44,682 bases of DNA. Origin: Lentimicrobiaceae bacterium. GTDB lineage: Bacteria; Bacteroidota; Bacteroidia; Bacteroidales; JAGONC01. The stretch covers positions 1-44,682 of the forward strand of contig JAGONC010000002.1 in NCBI GenBank assembly GCA_017993235.1, given 5' to 3'. This document shows, piece by piece, positions 33,992 to 42,866 of the stretch. The notes beneath the pieces were generated by a model, which saw nothing but the letters and a program-made list of their open reading frames with translations, made no database searches and was not told the origin of the DNA. Made by a program: the position numbers and the translations under genes. Each line of letters starts with the position of its first letter. Positions within the stretch are counted from its first letter, which is position 1.

Positions 33992-33999
33992 TATTTTTG
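33992..33999 (+). promoter_or_regulatory. Bacteroidota -7 promoter element for pssA (TATTTTTG)
   Basis: TATTTTTG matches TAnnTTTG 45 bases before ATG 34045, back-to-back with the divergent element at 33960-33967. Confidence 0.45.
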
Positions 34000-34044
34000 T
34001 ATTGCTGAACAGCCAATCCGATTATTCATCTGTATGTCCCATCC

Positions 34045-34773
34045 ATGAAAAAGAACCTTCCCAACCTGATCACCCTGTTGAATTTAGTTTCAGGGACCCT
34101 GGCGATAGTATTTATTCTCCGCGACCAACTGGTAATGGGGTCACTTTGCATTACCATCGCACTGGTGCTGGATTTCCTCGACGGATTTCTGGCCCGGTTA
34201 CTTCATGCTTACTCTGCCCTGGGAGAACAGCTGGATTCCCTGGCTGATCTGGTTTCATTTGGAGTAGCACCCGGTTATATTATCTGGTCGCTTATGAATG
34301 CTTCGGGTGATCCGGGAGGTGGTCTGTGGTCGGACCTCTCCCCTTACATCGCTTTACTGATCCCTGTTTTTTCTGCACTCCGGCTGGCCCGTTTCACCAT
34401 TGATGATTCGCAGAAATACATATTTCGCGGATTGCCAACACCTGCCAGTGCAATTTTCATCGGGGCACTGCCTGTAATCCTGGAAAGCCATCATACCCCA
34501 TCCCTGGTGCAGAACTTCATTGCTGATCCCCTTGTACTTACCGTGATCACGATCCTGATTTCCTTCCTGATGGTGGCACCGGTCAACATGCTCTCCCTGA
34601 AATTCACGGATTTCTCATGGAAACTTAACTGGCTGCGCTATCTTATCCTGATCATATCCGTACCGCTGATCCTGTTGCTGAAGGCAGGAGCATTACCTGT
34701 CATGATCATCCTTTATGTACTGTTATCCATTTTTTTCGTTCCTCAGCGGTGGTGGAAAAATAAGGTAGGATAG
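34045..34773 (+). CDS. pssA: CDP-diacylglycerol-serine O-phosphatidyltransferase
   Basis: An inner-membrane enzyme that makes phosphatidylserine, the precursor of phosphatidylethanolamine, from CDP-diacylglycerol and serine. The CDP-alcohol phosphotransferase signature DxxDGxxARx8GxxxDxxxD is exact: Asp43, Asp46, Gly47, Ala50, Arg51, Gly60, Asp64 and Asp68. There are six to eight hydrophobic helices across 242 residues, and SFGVAPGYI follows the motif as in the PssA type II subgroup. No psd (phosphatidylserine decarboxylase) is in the window, though in related genomes it is often nearby. It is followed by an imperfect hairpin with a T run. Confidence 0.92.
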   Translation: MKKNLPNLITLLNLVSGTLAIVFILRDQLVMGSLCITIALVLDFLDGFLARLLHAYSALGEQLDSLADLVSFGVAPGYIIWSLMNASGDPGGGLWSDLSPYIALLIPVFSALRLARFTIDDSQKYIFRGLPTPASAIFIGALPVILESHHTPSLVQNFIADPLVLTVITILISFLMVAPVNMLSLKFTDFSWKLNWLRYLILIISVPLILLLKAGALPVMIILYVLLSIFFVPQRWWKNKVG

Positions 34774-34786
34774 TATACTGATCAGG

Positions 34787-34829
34787 GCAGAATGGGGTTT
34801 ACCTCCCACTTCTGCATATTTTTTCGTTT
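34787..34829 (+). terminator. Probable terminator after pssA
   Basis: GCAGAATGGGG pairs imperfectly with TCCCACTTCTGC around a short TTTACC loop, followed by ATATTTTTTC and another T run. One bulge weakens the stem, so this is a moderate call. Confidence 0.5.
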
Positions 34830-34836
34830 TTTTTCA

Positions 34837-34844
34837 TAATTTTG
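34837..34844 (+). promoter_or_regulatory. Bacteroidota -7 promoter element for the beta-lactamase-like gene (TAATTTTG)
   Basis: TAATTTTG matches TAnnTTTG, 29 bases before ATG 34874, so this gene has its own promoter after the pssA terminator. Confidence 0.5.
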
Positions 34845-34873
34845 CAGCCTGGCTGAAAACAGTCCGGTAAATC

Positions 34874-36250
34874 ATGAGGAGCGTAGTTCACAGCACTTTA
34901 TTGAGACCAGCACTCATCCTGCTCTTTATTTTTATTTTTATCCCCGTTGAAAATAATTACGGTCTTCAACATAAACCCAAAACGGATGTTCTGACACTGG
35001 AAGAAGAAGATCATATCAAAGAATTGATCTTCGGTAAGATGTACCATCAGTTTGATTCCATTTCGGATATCTGCACTCATTATTTAGGATTCACTGGGAA
35101 CGTATTACTGGCTCACGACAATGAAATTGTATATCAGGTCTGTTCGGGTTACGATGGTGCGCAAAGGATCAGATTAAATCCTCAAACTTCTTTCCAGCTG
35201 GCCTCGGTGAGCAAGCAATTTACGGCCATGGCCATTTTGATCCTTGAAGCAGAGGGCAGGCTCAGGCTGGATGATCTCCTGAGCAAATATATACCTGAAT
35301 TACCCTACAAAGGGGTAACGATCCGTCATTTACTGAACCATACCTCCGGTGTTCCGAATTACCTGTGGTACATCGACAATTACTGGACATCGGAAGATCG
35401 GTTACCCAATAACGAAGACCTGGTCAGGATACTTTCGGAGCACGGAGAGCAGGTGAATTTTAAGCCCGGTCAAAAGTTCTCTTACTCCAATACCGGTTAT
35501 GCACTGTTGGCCAGTGTGGTGGAACGTATCTCCGGTAAGTCGTTCGGATCTTTCCTGACTGAGAGGGTATTTATACCGTTGGACATGGAGAATGCTTCGG
35601 TGCATACCCCTGTTGTGCCGGCGACAGACTCCTCTTATCTTGCCGGCTACCGCCGTTTCAGGTCAGGGGCAAATGTTTACCAGACCGTAATGCATGATGG
35701 CATTGCAGGTGATAAGGGTGTATACGCTTCTCTGGAGGATCTGTTCAAGTGGGATCAGGCCCTTAACAGGGATGTACTGGTTCCCCACTGGAGCATTCAG
35801 CAGGCCTTCACAGCGGGAGAGCTTAATAATGACCGTGAAATTCCCTATGGTTTTGGTTTTCGGCTGGAATATGAAGGCAATTCGAAGGTGGTCTATCATT
35901 ATGGCCGCTGGAGCGGATTCCGGACTGCCTTTGTCAAATACCTTCCGGAAAACCTGACGATAATTGTTTTAAACAACACCAGTTTCAACGGAGTGAACCA
36001 GATCGTCGCTGCTTTTAAGGAAACCTGGGATCACCTGTCGGTTTGCCAGGTTACCGAAGACATTGTTCAGACGGTACTTACACAGGGGAAGGAAGAGGGT
36101 TTGATCCTGTATTCATCCCGGGCCGGTGAGGAAAAAGAATGGATCTCACGGTCAAAGGTTTTGCCGCGCATAGCGCTTTATCTGGAGGAACAGGGTAAAA
36201 CGGACAAAGCAAAAGAACTTCGTGAGTTTTACCAGGCTTTAGCGGCGTAA
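34874..36250 (+). CDS. Serine hydrolase of the beta-lactamase/PBP (class C-like, PF00144) family
   Basis: An exported 458-residue protein. The N-terminus has a hydrophobic signal ([14 protein letters not shown], about 12-25). The catalytic domain shows SVSK at 111-114 in [10 protein letters not shown] (nucleophile Ser and Lys), YSN at 204-206 with the Tyr, and a HYGRWSGF box near 340 in place of KTG. This family includes class C beta-lactamases but most members are esterases or D-peptidases of unknown substrate, so resistance should not be assumed. A helical C-terminal extension (about 380-458) follows the domain. Its 3' end overlaps the convergent lptB by 12 bases. Confidence 0.85.
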   Translation: MRSVVHSTLLRPALILLFIFIFIPVENNYGLQHKPKTDVLTLEEEDHIKELIFGKMYHQFDSISDICTHYLGFTGNVLLAHDNEIVYQVCSGYDGAQRIRLNPQTSFQLASVSKQFTAMAILILEAEGRLRLDDLLSKYIPELPYKGVTIRHLLNHTSGVPNYLWYIDNYWTSEDRLPNNEDLVRILSEHGEQVNFKPGQKFSYSNTGYALLASVVERISGKSFGSFLTERVFIPLDMENASVHTPVVPATDSSYLAGYRRFRSGANVYQTVMHDGIAGDKGVYASLEDLFKWDQALNRDVLVPHWSIQQAFTAGELNNDREIPYGFGFRLEYEGNSKVVYHYGRWSGFRTAFVKYLPENLTIIVLNNTSFNGVNQIVAAFKETWDHLSVCQVTEDIVQTVLTQGKEEGLILYSSRAGEEKEWISRSKVLPRIALYLEEQGKTDKAKELREFYQALAA

Positions 36251-36964
36251 TTCAAATTTCTCTCCCAGATAGACTTTCCTGACGTGCTCATCATGAGCCA
36301 GTTCCTCAGAGGTTCCTGATTTCAGGATTGCACCTTCAAACAACAGGTACGATCTGTCGGTGATGGAAAGTGTTTCATGCACATTGTGATCTGTGATCAG
36401 TACACCAATGTTCTTGTCCTTCAGCTTGGAGACGATATACTGAATGTCTTCCACAGCAATGGGATCCACTCCGGCAAAGGGTTCATCCAGCAAGATGAAT
36501 TTAGGATCTACGGCCAGTGCACGGGCGATTTCGGTACGTCTTCTCTCCCCTCCCGATAACGTGATCCCCTTGCTGTTCCTGACATGCTGAAGTCCAAATT
36601 CTTCGATCAGTGATTCCCGTTTCGCTTTTTGCTCCTGTTTGGATAGTTTGGTAAATTCCAGTACCGCCCTGAGGTTGTCTTCAACGGTCAGCTGCCGGAA
36701 AACGGATGCTTCCTGTGACAGGTATCCGATGCCCAGTTTTGCTCTTTTGTACATCGGTTCATGAGTAATTTCGAGATCATCCAGAAAGACCGTTCCTGAG
36801 AAGGGTTTGATCAGGCCGACGATGATGTAGAAGGATGTGGTTTTGCCTGCACCGTTCGGTCCCAGCAATCCGACGATTTCCCCCTGCTGTACCTCAATGG
36901 AAACATCATTGACAACAATCCTGTTCTTGTACTTTTTTACAAGATTCTTTGTATGGAGCAACAT
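36239..36964 (-). CDS. lptB: LPS export ABC transporter ATP-binding protein LptB
   Basis: LptB powers the LptBFG transporter that extracts LPS from the inner membrane. Walker A GPNGAGKT is at 35-42, the Q-loop region at [11 protein letters not shown] (82-92), signature LSGGE at 136-140, Walker B FILLDEP at 156-162, and the switch His in [11 protein letters not shown]. The phrase [14 protein letters not shown] is specific to the LptB subgroup. It is 241 residues. It lies 11 bases downstream of kdsD, so LPS Kdo synthesis and LPS export are coexpressed. lptF/lptG are not in the window. Confidence 0.94.
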   Translation of the reverse strand: MLLHTKNLVKKYKNRIVVNDVSIEVQQGEIVGLLGPNGAGKTTSFYIIVGLIKPFSGTVFLDDLEITHEPMYKRAKLGIGYLSQEASVFRQLTVEDNLRAVLEFTKLSKQEQKAKRESLIEEFGLQHVRNSKGITLSGGERRRTEIARALAVDPKFILLDEPFAGVDPIAVEDIQYIVSKLKDKNIGVLITDHNVHETLSITDRSYLLFEGAILKSGTSEELAHDEHVRKVYLGEKFELRR

Positions 36965-36975
36965 AATGAGCCTAT

Positions 36976-37941
36976 CTAGATAATTCCTTCCTTAAGTATA
37001 TCGTGCAGATGAATAACCCCTGCATAGCGGTCATGGTCCAGTACCAGCAATTGTGTGATGTTGTTTTTCCGCATCATCTCCAGGGCTTCCGAAACCAGTT
37101 TATCCTTATCGATGGTGCGTGGGTTTCTTGACATGATATCTTTTGCCCGAAGGGTATCGAGCGGAATATTTTTCTGAAGCATTCGCCGCAGGTCGCCATC
37201 GGTGATGATGCCGACCAGCCGGTCATCTTCCATAACCGCAGTGGCACCCAGCCGCTTGGAAGAGATCTCGATGATGGTCTGGTTGATATCTGCCTGGCTG
37301 TCGACTCTGGGTACTTCATTGTTGATAAACAGTTCACTGACTTTCAGGTACAATCTTTTACCCAGGGATCCTCCCGGATGATACCTGGCAAAATCCTTCA
37401 TGGTGAATCCGTGGCATTCGATCAGGCATACGGCCAGTGCATCGCCCATAGCCAGCTGAGCAGCGGTACTGGAGGTCGGGGCAAGGTTGTTCGGGCAGGC
37501 CTCCTTGCTGACGTCGGTACGGATCACCAGGTCGGCAGTCCGGGCAAGGTACGAAGAAGGATTCCCGACCATGGCAATTAACGTATTGCCCAAAAGCTTC
37601 AGTAAAGGAAGCAGAACCTTGATTTCCGGAGTTTCGCCACTTTTGGAAATGCAAACAATGATATCGTCGTCACGGATCATCCCCAGGTCGCCATGTATGG
37701 CATCGGCAGCATGCAGAAAAATAGCCCGGGTTCCGGTTGAGTTCAGCGTGGATACGATCTTATTGGCAATGTGCGCGCTTTTACCGATGCCGGTGATGAT
37801 CACCCTTCCCGTGGAATGATAGATGATCTCAACGCATCTGTAAAAATCGTCGTCCACATAGTCCACCAGGTGCAGGATAGCTTCCGACTCATCCCGGATG
37901 GTCTGTTGTGCAATCTGTTTGATTTCCTCTGCTGATTTCAA
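36976..37941 (-). CDS. kdsD: D-arabinose 5-phosphate isomerase (KpsF/GutQ/KdsD family)
   Basis: Converts ribulose 5-phosphate to arabinose 5-phosphate, the first committed step of Kdo synthesis for the LPS core. An N-terminal SIS domain (about 30-170) contains [31 protein letters not shown] and [11 protein letters not shown]. The family segment [19 protein letters not shown] and [10 protein letters not shown] follow. Two CBS domains (about 205-262 and 270-321) complete the protein. The 321-residue length is standard. It forms an operon with lptB and is divergent from recQ. Confidence 0.94.
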   Translation of the reverse strand: MKSAEEIKQIAQQTIRDESEAILHLVDYVDDDFYRCVEIIYHSTGRVIITGIGKSAHIANKIVSTLNSTGTRAIFLHAADAIHGDLGMIRDDDIIVCISKSGETPEIKVLLPLLKLLGNTLIAMVGNPSSYLARTADLVIRTDVSKEACPNNLAPTSSTAAQLAMGDALAVCLIECHGFTMKDFARYHPGGSLGKRLYLKVSELFINNEVPRVDSQADINQTIIEISSKRLGATAVMEDDRLVGIITDGDLRRMLQKNIPLDTLRAKDIMSRNPRTIDKDKLVSEALEMMRKNNITQLLVLDHDRYAGVIHLHDILKEGII

Positions 37942-37983
37942 ATGCTAAAATGTTTTATGGATCATAGCAAAAACACCGGCATA

Positions 37984-37991
37984 CAAAGTTA
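37984..37991 (-). promoter_or_regulatory. Bacteroidota -7 promoter element for kdsD-lptB (TAACTTTG)
   Basis: The minus strand reads TAACTTTG 42 bases before the kdsD ATG, in the gap shared with recQ. Confidence 0.45.
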
Positions 37992-38120
37992 CAATTTCCA
38001 TCCATTTTCCCTACCGATGACGGGATGATAATAAAATGTTGAAAATCCATGTTTATTGTAGTATATTTATGAAAGAATTTTTAACAATTATTTTAAGGGT
38101 AACATAAAAAGTATTTTATG

Positions 38121-38128
38121 TAAATTTG
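38121..38128 (+). promoter_or_regulatory. Bacteroidota -7 promoter element for recQ (TAAATTTG)
   Basis: TAAATTTG matches TAnnTTTG and would give a leader of about 70 bases before the recQ ATG, longer than at other genes here. A strong AAGGAGG sequence lies at 38132-38138, well upstream of recQ. Confidence 0.45.
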
Positions 38129-38151
38129 TGTAAGGAGGAAGGAATTTAAGG

Positions 38152-38199
38152 GTGACAGGATTACGCTGGAGAGCGAATGAGGTGTTTTTTGAACTGTGA
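38152..38199 (+). CDS. Possible 15-codon leader ORF upstream of recQ
   Basis: A GTG start at 38152 opens 15 codons (translation begins MTGLRWRANE) and ends with TGA at 38197-38199, which overlaps a GTG (38196) in frame with recQ. It is preceded by AGGAGG at 38133-38138, with a longer than ideal 13-base spacing. It could couple translation to recQ or be chance; there is no homology evidence. Confidence 0.2.
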   Translation: MTGLRWRANEVFFEL

Positions 38200-38204
38200 A
38201 TTAC

Positions 38205-40403
38205 ATGGAGACCAGGATTGATTTTTCGCTTCATCAATTACTAAAAAAGTTTTTTGGATTTGATTCCTTTAAAGGGAACCAGGAAGCCATCATTAACAAT
38301 TTGCTATCGGGCAACAATACGTTTGTGATCATGCCGACGGGCGGTGGCAAATCGATGTGTTATCAGCTTCCGGCGCTGATCAAGGAGGGTACGGCCATTA
38401 TCATTTCTCCCCTGATCGCCCTGATGAAAAACCAGGTGGATTCCATCCGGAACTTCGGCACCGAGACAGGCATTGCCCATTTTCTCAATTCCTCCCTGTC
38501 GAAAAACGAAATCACTCAGGTCAAGCGCGATCTGGTTTCGGGAAAAACCAAGTTGCTCTATGTTGCGCCTGAATCGCTTACCAAGGATGAAAATGTTGTA
38601 TTCCTGAAAGATATCAATATTTCTTTCTACGCCATTGATGAGGCACACTGCATATCGGAATGGGGGCATGATTTCAGACCGGAATACAGAAGAATCCGGC
38701 CCATTATCGAAAGTATCGGACAGGAGGTACCCGTCATTGCACTGACAGCCACAGCTACGCTGAAAGTACAGCAGGATATCCAGAAGAATTTAAAGATACA
38801 GGATGCTGTGATCTATAAATCTTCCTTCGACAGGCCGAACCTGTACTATGAGGTTCGTCCCAAAACAAAGGAAGTGGTCAAGGACATCATCCGGTATATC
38901 AAGAACAATTCTGGTAAATCAGGGATTGTTTATTGTCTGAGCCGTAAAAAAGTGGAAGAGCTTGCGGAAACCCTGAAAGTCAATGGAATACGATCTCTGC
39001 CCTATCATGCAGGCCTGGACGCCACAACGCGCCGGAATAACCAGGATAAGTTTCTGATGGAAGAAGCCGAAGTAATTGTGGCTACCATCGCTTTTGGGAT
39101 GGGGATCGATAAGCCTGACGTACGGTTTGTGATCCATCATGACATGCCCAAAAGCATTGAAGGATATTACCAGGAGACAGGCCGGTCGGGTCGCGATGAC
39201 GGAGAAGGCAACTGCATTGCATTTTACAGCTACGATGATATCCTGAAACTGGAAAAATTCAACAAGGACAAGGGAGTTGCCGAACAGGAAATCGCCAAGC
39301 AACTCCTCATGGAAACCGTCTCCTATGCTGAATCCTCCGTCTGCAGGCATAAACTACTTCTTCACTACTTCGGTGAGATTTACTCACGCGACGGATGCGG
39401 AGCCTGTGATAACTGCCTGCATCCCAAAACACGATTCGAAGGGAAAAAGTACGTGGAGCTGGTTCTGGAAACCGTTGAGACCACCAAGCAACAGTTCAAG
39501 GCAAAGCATATCATCAACATCATCACGGGAAAGCCCTCCTCTACCATCAAGCAGATGAGGCATCACCAACTGGAAATGTTTGGAAGGGGAATGGAAGAGG
39601 ATGAAAAATTCTGGAATGCGGTCATCCGGCAAACCCTCATTGAGCGTCTTCTGATAAAGGATATTGAAAACTACGGGATCCTCAAGATCACACCCGAGGG
39701 AAAGAAGTTCCTGAACAAACCCTATTCGATCATGCTTTCCCGGGATCATGATTATGACAATCCTGAAGAGGAAGAGGATATGATCGGAAGTGCCCACAAA
39801 ACCAGCACTACAGATAAGACCCTTTTCTCCCTGCTCAAAGACCTCCGCAAAGAGATCTCCCGGAAGGAAAACCTCCCTCCTTTTGTCATCTTCCAGGATC
39901 CCTCCCTTGAAGATATGGCGATCCAGTATCCTGTAAATGAAGAAGAACTCAAACAGATCACCGGCGTGGGCATGGGTAAGGCCCAGAAATATGGACGGCC
40001 CTTCCTGGAACTCATCAAGCAATATGTGGAAGAAAACGAGATCATCCGTCCTAACGATATGGTGGTTAAATCAGTGGTTAACAAATCGGGACTGAAAGTA
40101 TATATCATCCAAAATATTGACCGGAAAATATCCCTTGAAGATATAGCCTTCGCAAAAAATCTTACACTCGGGGAACTGCTGACCGAGACGGAAAGCATTG
40201 TTTCCAGCGGTACAAAACTGGATATCAATTATTACGTAGATGAGTTTGTCGATCCCTATCACCAGGAAGAAATCTTTGAATATTTCAGGGAGGCTGAATC
40301 TGACTCTGTTGAAAAAGCCCTTTCCATTCTTGGAGAAGATGAATATACCGAGGAGGAAATCCGGCTGATGCGGATTAAATTTTTATCGGAGCTGGGCAAT
40401 TAA
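38205..40403 (+). CDS. recQ: ATP-dependent DNA helicase RecQ
   Basis: A superfamily 2 3'-5' helicase acting in recombination and fork repair. Helicase motifs are in order: Walker A TGGGKS at 45-50, DEAH at 145-148 followed by CISEWGHDFRPEYR, VIALTATAT, RPNLYYEV, GIVYCLSRKKVEEL, AFGMGIDKPDVRFVIHHD and YYQETGRSGRDD. The RQC zinc site appears as CRHKLLLHYFG...CGACDNC, then a winged-helix region, then an HRDC-like domain (about 545-620), and a C-terminal extension typical of Bacteroidota RecQ. I take ATG 38205 (732 residues); GTG 38196 adds three residues. Confidence 0.95.
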   Translation: METRIDFSLHQLLKKFFGFDSFKGNQEAIINNLLSGNNTFVIMPTGGGKSMCYQLPALIKEGTAIIISPLIALMKNQVDSIRNFGTETGIAHFLNSSLSKNEITQVKRDLVSGKTKLLYVAPESLTKDENVVFLKDINISFYAIDEAHCISEWGHDFRPEYRRIRPIIESIGQEVPVIALTATATLKVQQDIQKNLKIQDAVIYKSSFDRPNLYYEVRPKTKEVVKDIIRYIKNNSGKSGIVYCLSRKKVEELAETLKVNGIRSLPYHAGLDATTRRNNQDKFLMEEAEVIVATIAFGMGIDKPDVRFVIHHDMPKSIEGYYQETGRSGRDDGEGNCIAFYSYDDILKLEKFNKDKGVAEQEIAKQLLMETVSYAESSVCRHKLLLHYFGEIYSRDGCGACDNCLHPKTRFEGKKYVELVLETVETTKQQFKAKHIINIITGKPSSTIKQMRHHQLEMFGRGMEEDEKFWNAVIRQTLIERLLIKDIENYGILKITPEGKKFLNKPYSIMLSRDHDYDNPEEEEDMIGSAHKTSTTDKTLFSLLKDLRKEISRKENLPPFVIFQDPSLEDMAIQYPVNEEELKQITGVGMGKAQKYGRPFLELIKQYVEENEIIRPNDMVVKSVVNKSGLKVYIIQNIDRKISLEDIAFAKNLTLGELLTETESIVSSGTKLDINYYVDEFVDPYHQEEIFEYFREAESDSVEKALSILGEDEYTEEEIRLMRIKFLSELGN

Positions 40404-40422
40404 TTCATTAAAAATAACCATC

Positions 40423-41055
40423 ATGCAAGAAGAAACGACGAACAATGTGGGTAAAAAATTAAAAATCAGTTTTTTATTAAATGCAATCCTCCTTCTGGCC
40501 CTTGCTGTGCTTTACGTGCTTTTCTTCACGGAAAGAAAAGCACCTGGCGGTGTGGATTCAAAACAGGGAGTCATTTCAGGTTCCGAAGTGAGGGTAGGTT
40601 ACGTGGATTCAGATTCCATCCTGACTCACTATACACTGGCCATTGAAAAAAGCAAAGAACTGGAGATAAAAGGGAAAAACCTGGAAACTCAGCTCAAAAG
40701 CCGCCAGGATCAGTATGAAAAAGATGCAGCCTATTTCCAGGACCAGGTATCTCAGAATAAACTTTCCGAACAATCGGCACAGTATATCTACAATCAGCTT
40801 ATGGAAGAACAGCAGAAGATCTATGAAATGCAGAACCAATTTGCTGCTGAACTTGCAGATCTTGAACAACAGGTCAACCTGATGCTGCTCGACAGCGTTA
40901 CCAATTTTCTGGAACGATATAACCGGGTGCTGAACTTCGATTATATTCTGGGTGATAATCCAGGCAGTAACCTCTTATTGAAAAACCCAAAATATAATAT
41001 TACTGATCAGGTCATTCAGGGATTGAATCATGAATACACTCCCACACAAGAATAG
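40423..41055 (+). CDS. OmpH/Skp family protein with N-terminal membrane helix
   Basis: A 210-residue protein. An uncleaved-looking hydrophobic helix (about 16-36, LNAILLLALAVLYVLFF) follows a short charged N-terminus. The OmpH-like part starts at VGYVDSDSILTHYTLAIEKS, continues as a long coiled coil (about 75-165, rich in Gln/Glu/Lys), and ends with NFDYILGDNPGSNLLLKNP, the family's closing strand. It is the third OmpH-family gene in the window but differs from the other two in its membrane anchor. It starts 20 bases after recQ and overlaps the DUF4296 gene by 26 bases, so the three form an operon. Confidence 0.8.
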   Translation: MQEETTNNVGKKLKISFLLNAILLLALAVLYVLFFTERKAPGGVDSKQGVISGSEVRVGYVDSDSILTHYTLAIEKSKELEIKGKNLETQLKSRQDQYEKDAAYFQDQVSQNKLSEQSAQYIYNQLMEEQQKIYEMQNQFAAELADLEQQVNLMLLDSVTNFLERYNRVLNFDYILGDNPGSNLLLKNPKYNITDQVIQGLNHEYTPTQE

Positions 41056-41413
41056 CTGGCCAGCCTGGATACTGTGCGTTCTTTTACTTTACTTGATCTC
41101 CGGTTGTCGTACCGGGGGCAGCAGGAGCGAAATAGCTGCGGCCCCCGATGACCTGATTGCAGCAGACTCGATGGTGAAAATCCTGGTGGATGTGCATCTG
41201 ATCGAATCATCCCTGAAGACCATCCACACAAAAAAACAGGATAATGAACATTTCACTGATCGTTATTACACCACACTTTTCGAAAAACACCATATCACGC
41301 GGCAACAGTTCCTCCGGAGCATGGATTATTATGAGCGTAATGCAGGACAACTGGAGAAAATCTATGAAAATGTGATCATCGAATTAAGTAAGCTGGAAAG
41401 TGAGGTCAGGTAA
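41030..41413 (+). CDS. DUF4296 lipoprotein
   Basis: A 127-residue protein with a lipoprotein signal: basic N-terminus, WILCVLLLYLISGC, lipobox Cys at about residue 26. The mature part shows the DUF4296 pattern: PDDLIAADSMVKILVDVHLIESSL, then a helical region with FTDRYYTTLFEKHHITRQQF and SMDYYERNAGQLEKIYENVI (partly quoted). The function is unknown; the family is confined to Bacteroidota as far as I know. Its start lies within the end of the OmpH-like gene (26-base overlap), implying coupled translation. Confidence 0.8.
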   Translation: MNTLPHKNSWPAWILCVLLLYLISGCRTGGSRSEIAAAPDDLIAADSMVKILVDVHLIESSLKTIHTKKQDNEHFTDRYYTTLFEKHHITRQQFLRSMDYYERNAGQLEKIYENVIIELSKLESEVR

Positions 41414-41443
41414 CGGGGTCCGGTAAGGTGAACTGCCATTGGC

Positions 41444-41878
41444 TTACAAGTGGATACGCTCAAATACAGCGGTATAGGTGAACATATCCCCTCCAACTTC
41501 AACCGTATATTCCCAGTGGGTTTCATTCTTCGAGATATACTCTCCTGTGCCCTTGATCGTAATGCTCTCATCATAACAAACCTGCTGGGTCGGGATGACC
41601 ACCGACTCACCGTTGACAACTCCAAAGGGAGGTTTTTCATCAGTACCGATAAAAGCAAAATTATGCAGGATGATTTGCGATGGATCCGATGGATCTTTCG
41701 AAATGGTCACCGTGTAGTTCATTTGCAGCTTACCATTCAGGTATTCACGACAGTTCCAGTCGCCGGTAAAAAGTTCACGGGAATCTTCATCCATGGGTTC
41801 GTCCAGCAGATCACAGGCAGGGAAAAGTGAAACGGCAGTGAAAAGGATAAGCAGCAGGTATGTACAACGGGAATTCAT
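41444..41878 (-). CDS. Hypothetical lipoprotein (possible beta-sandwich or calycin-like)
   Basis: A 144-residue protein with a lipoprotein signal peptide (YLLLILFTAVSLFPAC, Cys at about residue 22), followed by an acidic stretch (DLLDEPMDEDSREL) and alternating beta-rich segments (GDWNCREYLNGK, YTVTISKDPSDPSQI, NFAFIGTD, ESITIKGTGEYIS, WEYTVEVGGDMFTYTAVF). It looks like the small single-domain lipoproteins common in Bacteroidota, starting with a Gly-x-Trp as in lipocalin-like folds. I do not recognise a defined family. It is transcribed alone on the minus strand, convergent with the recQ operon. Confidence 0.7.
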   Translation of the reverse strand: MNSRCTYLLLILFTAVSLFPACDLLDEPMDEDSRELFTGDWNCREYLNGKLQMNYTVTISKDPSDPSQIILHNFAFIGTDEKPPFGVVNGESVVIPTQQVCYDESITIKGTGEYISKNETHWEYTVEVGGDMFTYTAVFERIHL

Positions 41879-41958
41879 GCGGGAATTATATCAACTACCA
41901 TACCAAGATCCATTAAGCCCAGCCCCTTTAACAGGGCATGGATTCGAAAGTACAGGAA

Positions 41959-42816
41959 TTATAATCTATTGATATTCAATCCGTTTAATAAATTATCCAG
42001 TAACCGGCTGGCGCCAATCCGAAACAGGTTTGGGTCAATCCAGGCATCGCCGGTGATGAGTCTGACCAGCCTGTAATATCGGATCGCCTGTTCCGGTTGT
42101 TGAATGCCGCCTGCCGGTTTTATCCCGACACGTTTGCCCGTCGCGACCTCAAATTCCCGAATGGTATCCAGCATGATCAGCACCGCAGTCTCTGTGGCGG
42201 CAGGCTGGATTTTCCCTGTGGATGTTTTGATGAAATCAGCACCTGCCAGGATAGCGATTTCACTTGCCCGGCGGATCATTTCAACCGATTGCAGCTCTCC
42301 GGTTTCCAGGATCACTTTTAACGTGCGGTCGCTGCAAATCGCTCTGATCGAGGCAATCTCATCATAGACTTCCTGTTCGTTACCTTCCAGAAGCTTCCCA
42401 CGGCTAATGACCGTATCGATCTCATCAGCGCCTTCATCCAGGGCAAAGTGTATCTCCTGAAGTTTCAGTGACAGGGGCAGTTGACCCGACGGGAATCCAC
42501 CAGCTGCGCAGGCAACCTTGATCCCTGTATGGACAAGGTTCTTCCGGGCGATGGAAACAAAGGGCGAATAAACGCAGACTGCAGCAACAGGAGGTATTCT
42601 CCTGGCAGTATCCCCGATTCTTTTTGCCTTTTCACATAACTGATTTACCTTTCGGGTGGTGTCGGCACCTTCCAGCGTCGTCAGATCAATGGAGCCGATC
42701 AGGTGTTTCAGGATCTGCTGCAGGCCGGGATGATCAAAATCCTCCGACAGAAGGTGGCGGACGCGCTGTTCGGCCTGATCCAGGGTTACATCATACGAAT
42801 GAAAAACGGAATTCAT
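41959..42816 (-). CDS. deoC: Deoxyribose-phosphate aldolase
   Basis: A class I aldolase that cleaves 2-deoxyribose 5-phosphate into glyceraldehyde 3-phosphate and acetaldehyde in deoxynucleoside catabolism. Motifs: SIDLTTLEGADT near the N-terminus, AVCVYSPFVSIARKNL, ACAAGGFPSG, EIDTVISRGKLLEG, KVILETGEL and the Schiff-base lysine in GADFIKTSTGK, followed by GIKPAGGI with the second conserved lysine. I choose ATG 42816 (MNSVFHSYDVTL), giving 285 residues; the open frame also allows TTG 42825. It matches the longer DeoC subgroup. It is not next to punA, with which it cooperates metabolically. Confidence 0.93.
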   Translation of the reverse strand: MNSVFHSYDVTLDQAEQRVRHLLSEDFDHPGLQQILKHLIGSIDLTTLEGADTTRKVNQLCEKAKRIGDTARRIPPVAAVCVYSPFVSIARKNLVHTGIKVACAAGGFPSGQLPLSLKLQEIHFALDEGADEIDTVISRGKLLEGNEQEVYDEIASIRAICSDRTLKVILETGELQSVEMIRRASEIAILAGADFIKTSTGKIQPAATETAVLIMLDTIREFEVATGKRVGIKPAGGIQQPEQAIRYYRLVRLITGDAWIDPNLFRIGASRLLDNLLNGLNINRL

Positions 42817-42866
42817 GGTTAACAAGGATATTAAAGATGATTTGTACAGATTCCGTCGGGTAAGGC

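Noticed and set aside
34874..36250. Antibiotic-resistance beta-lactamase
   Set aside because: The SxxK/YxN family is broad and the KTG box is replaced by a HYG-type box; context is housekeeping, so a resistance call is unsupported.
38069..38107. Twelve-codon ATG frame in the kdsD-recQ gap
   Set aside because: Too short, AT-rich, no ribosome-binding site and upstream of the recQ -7 element.
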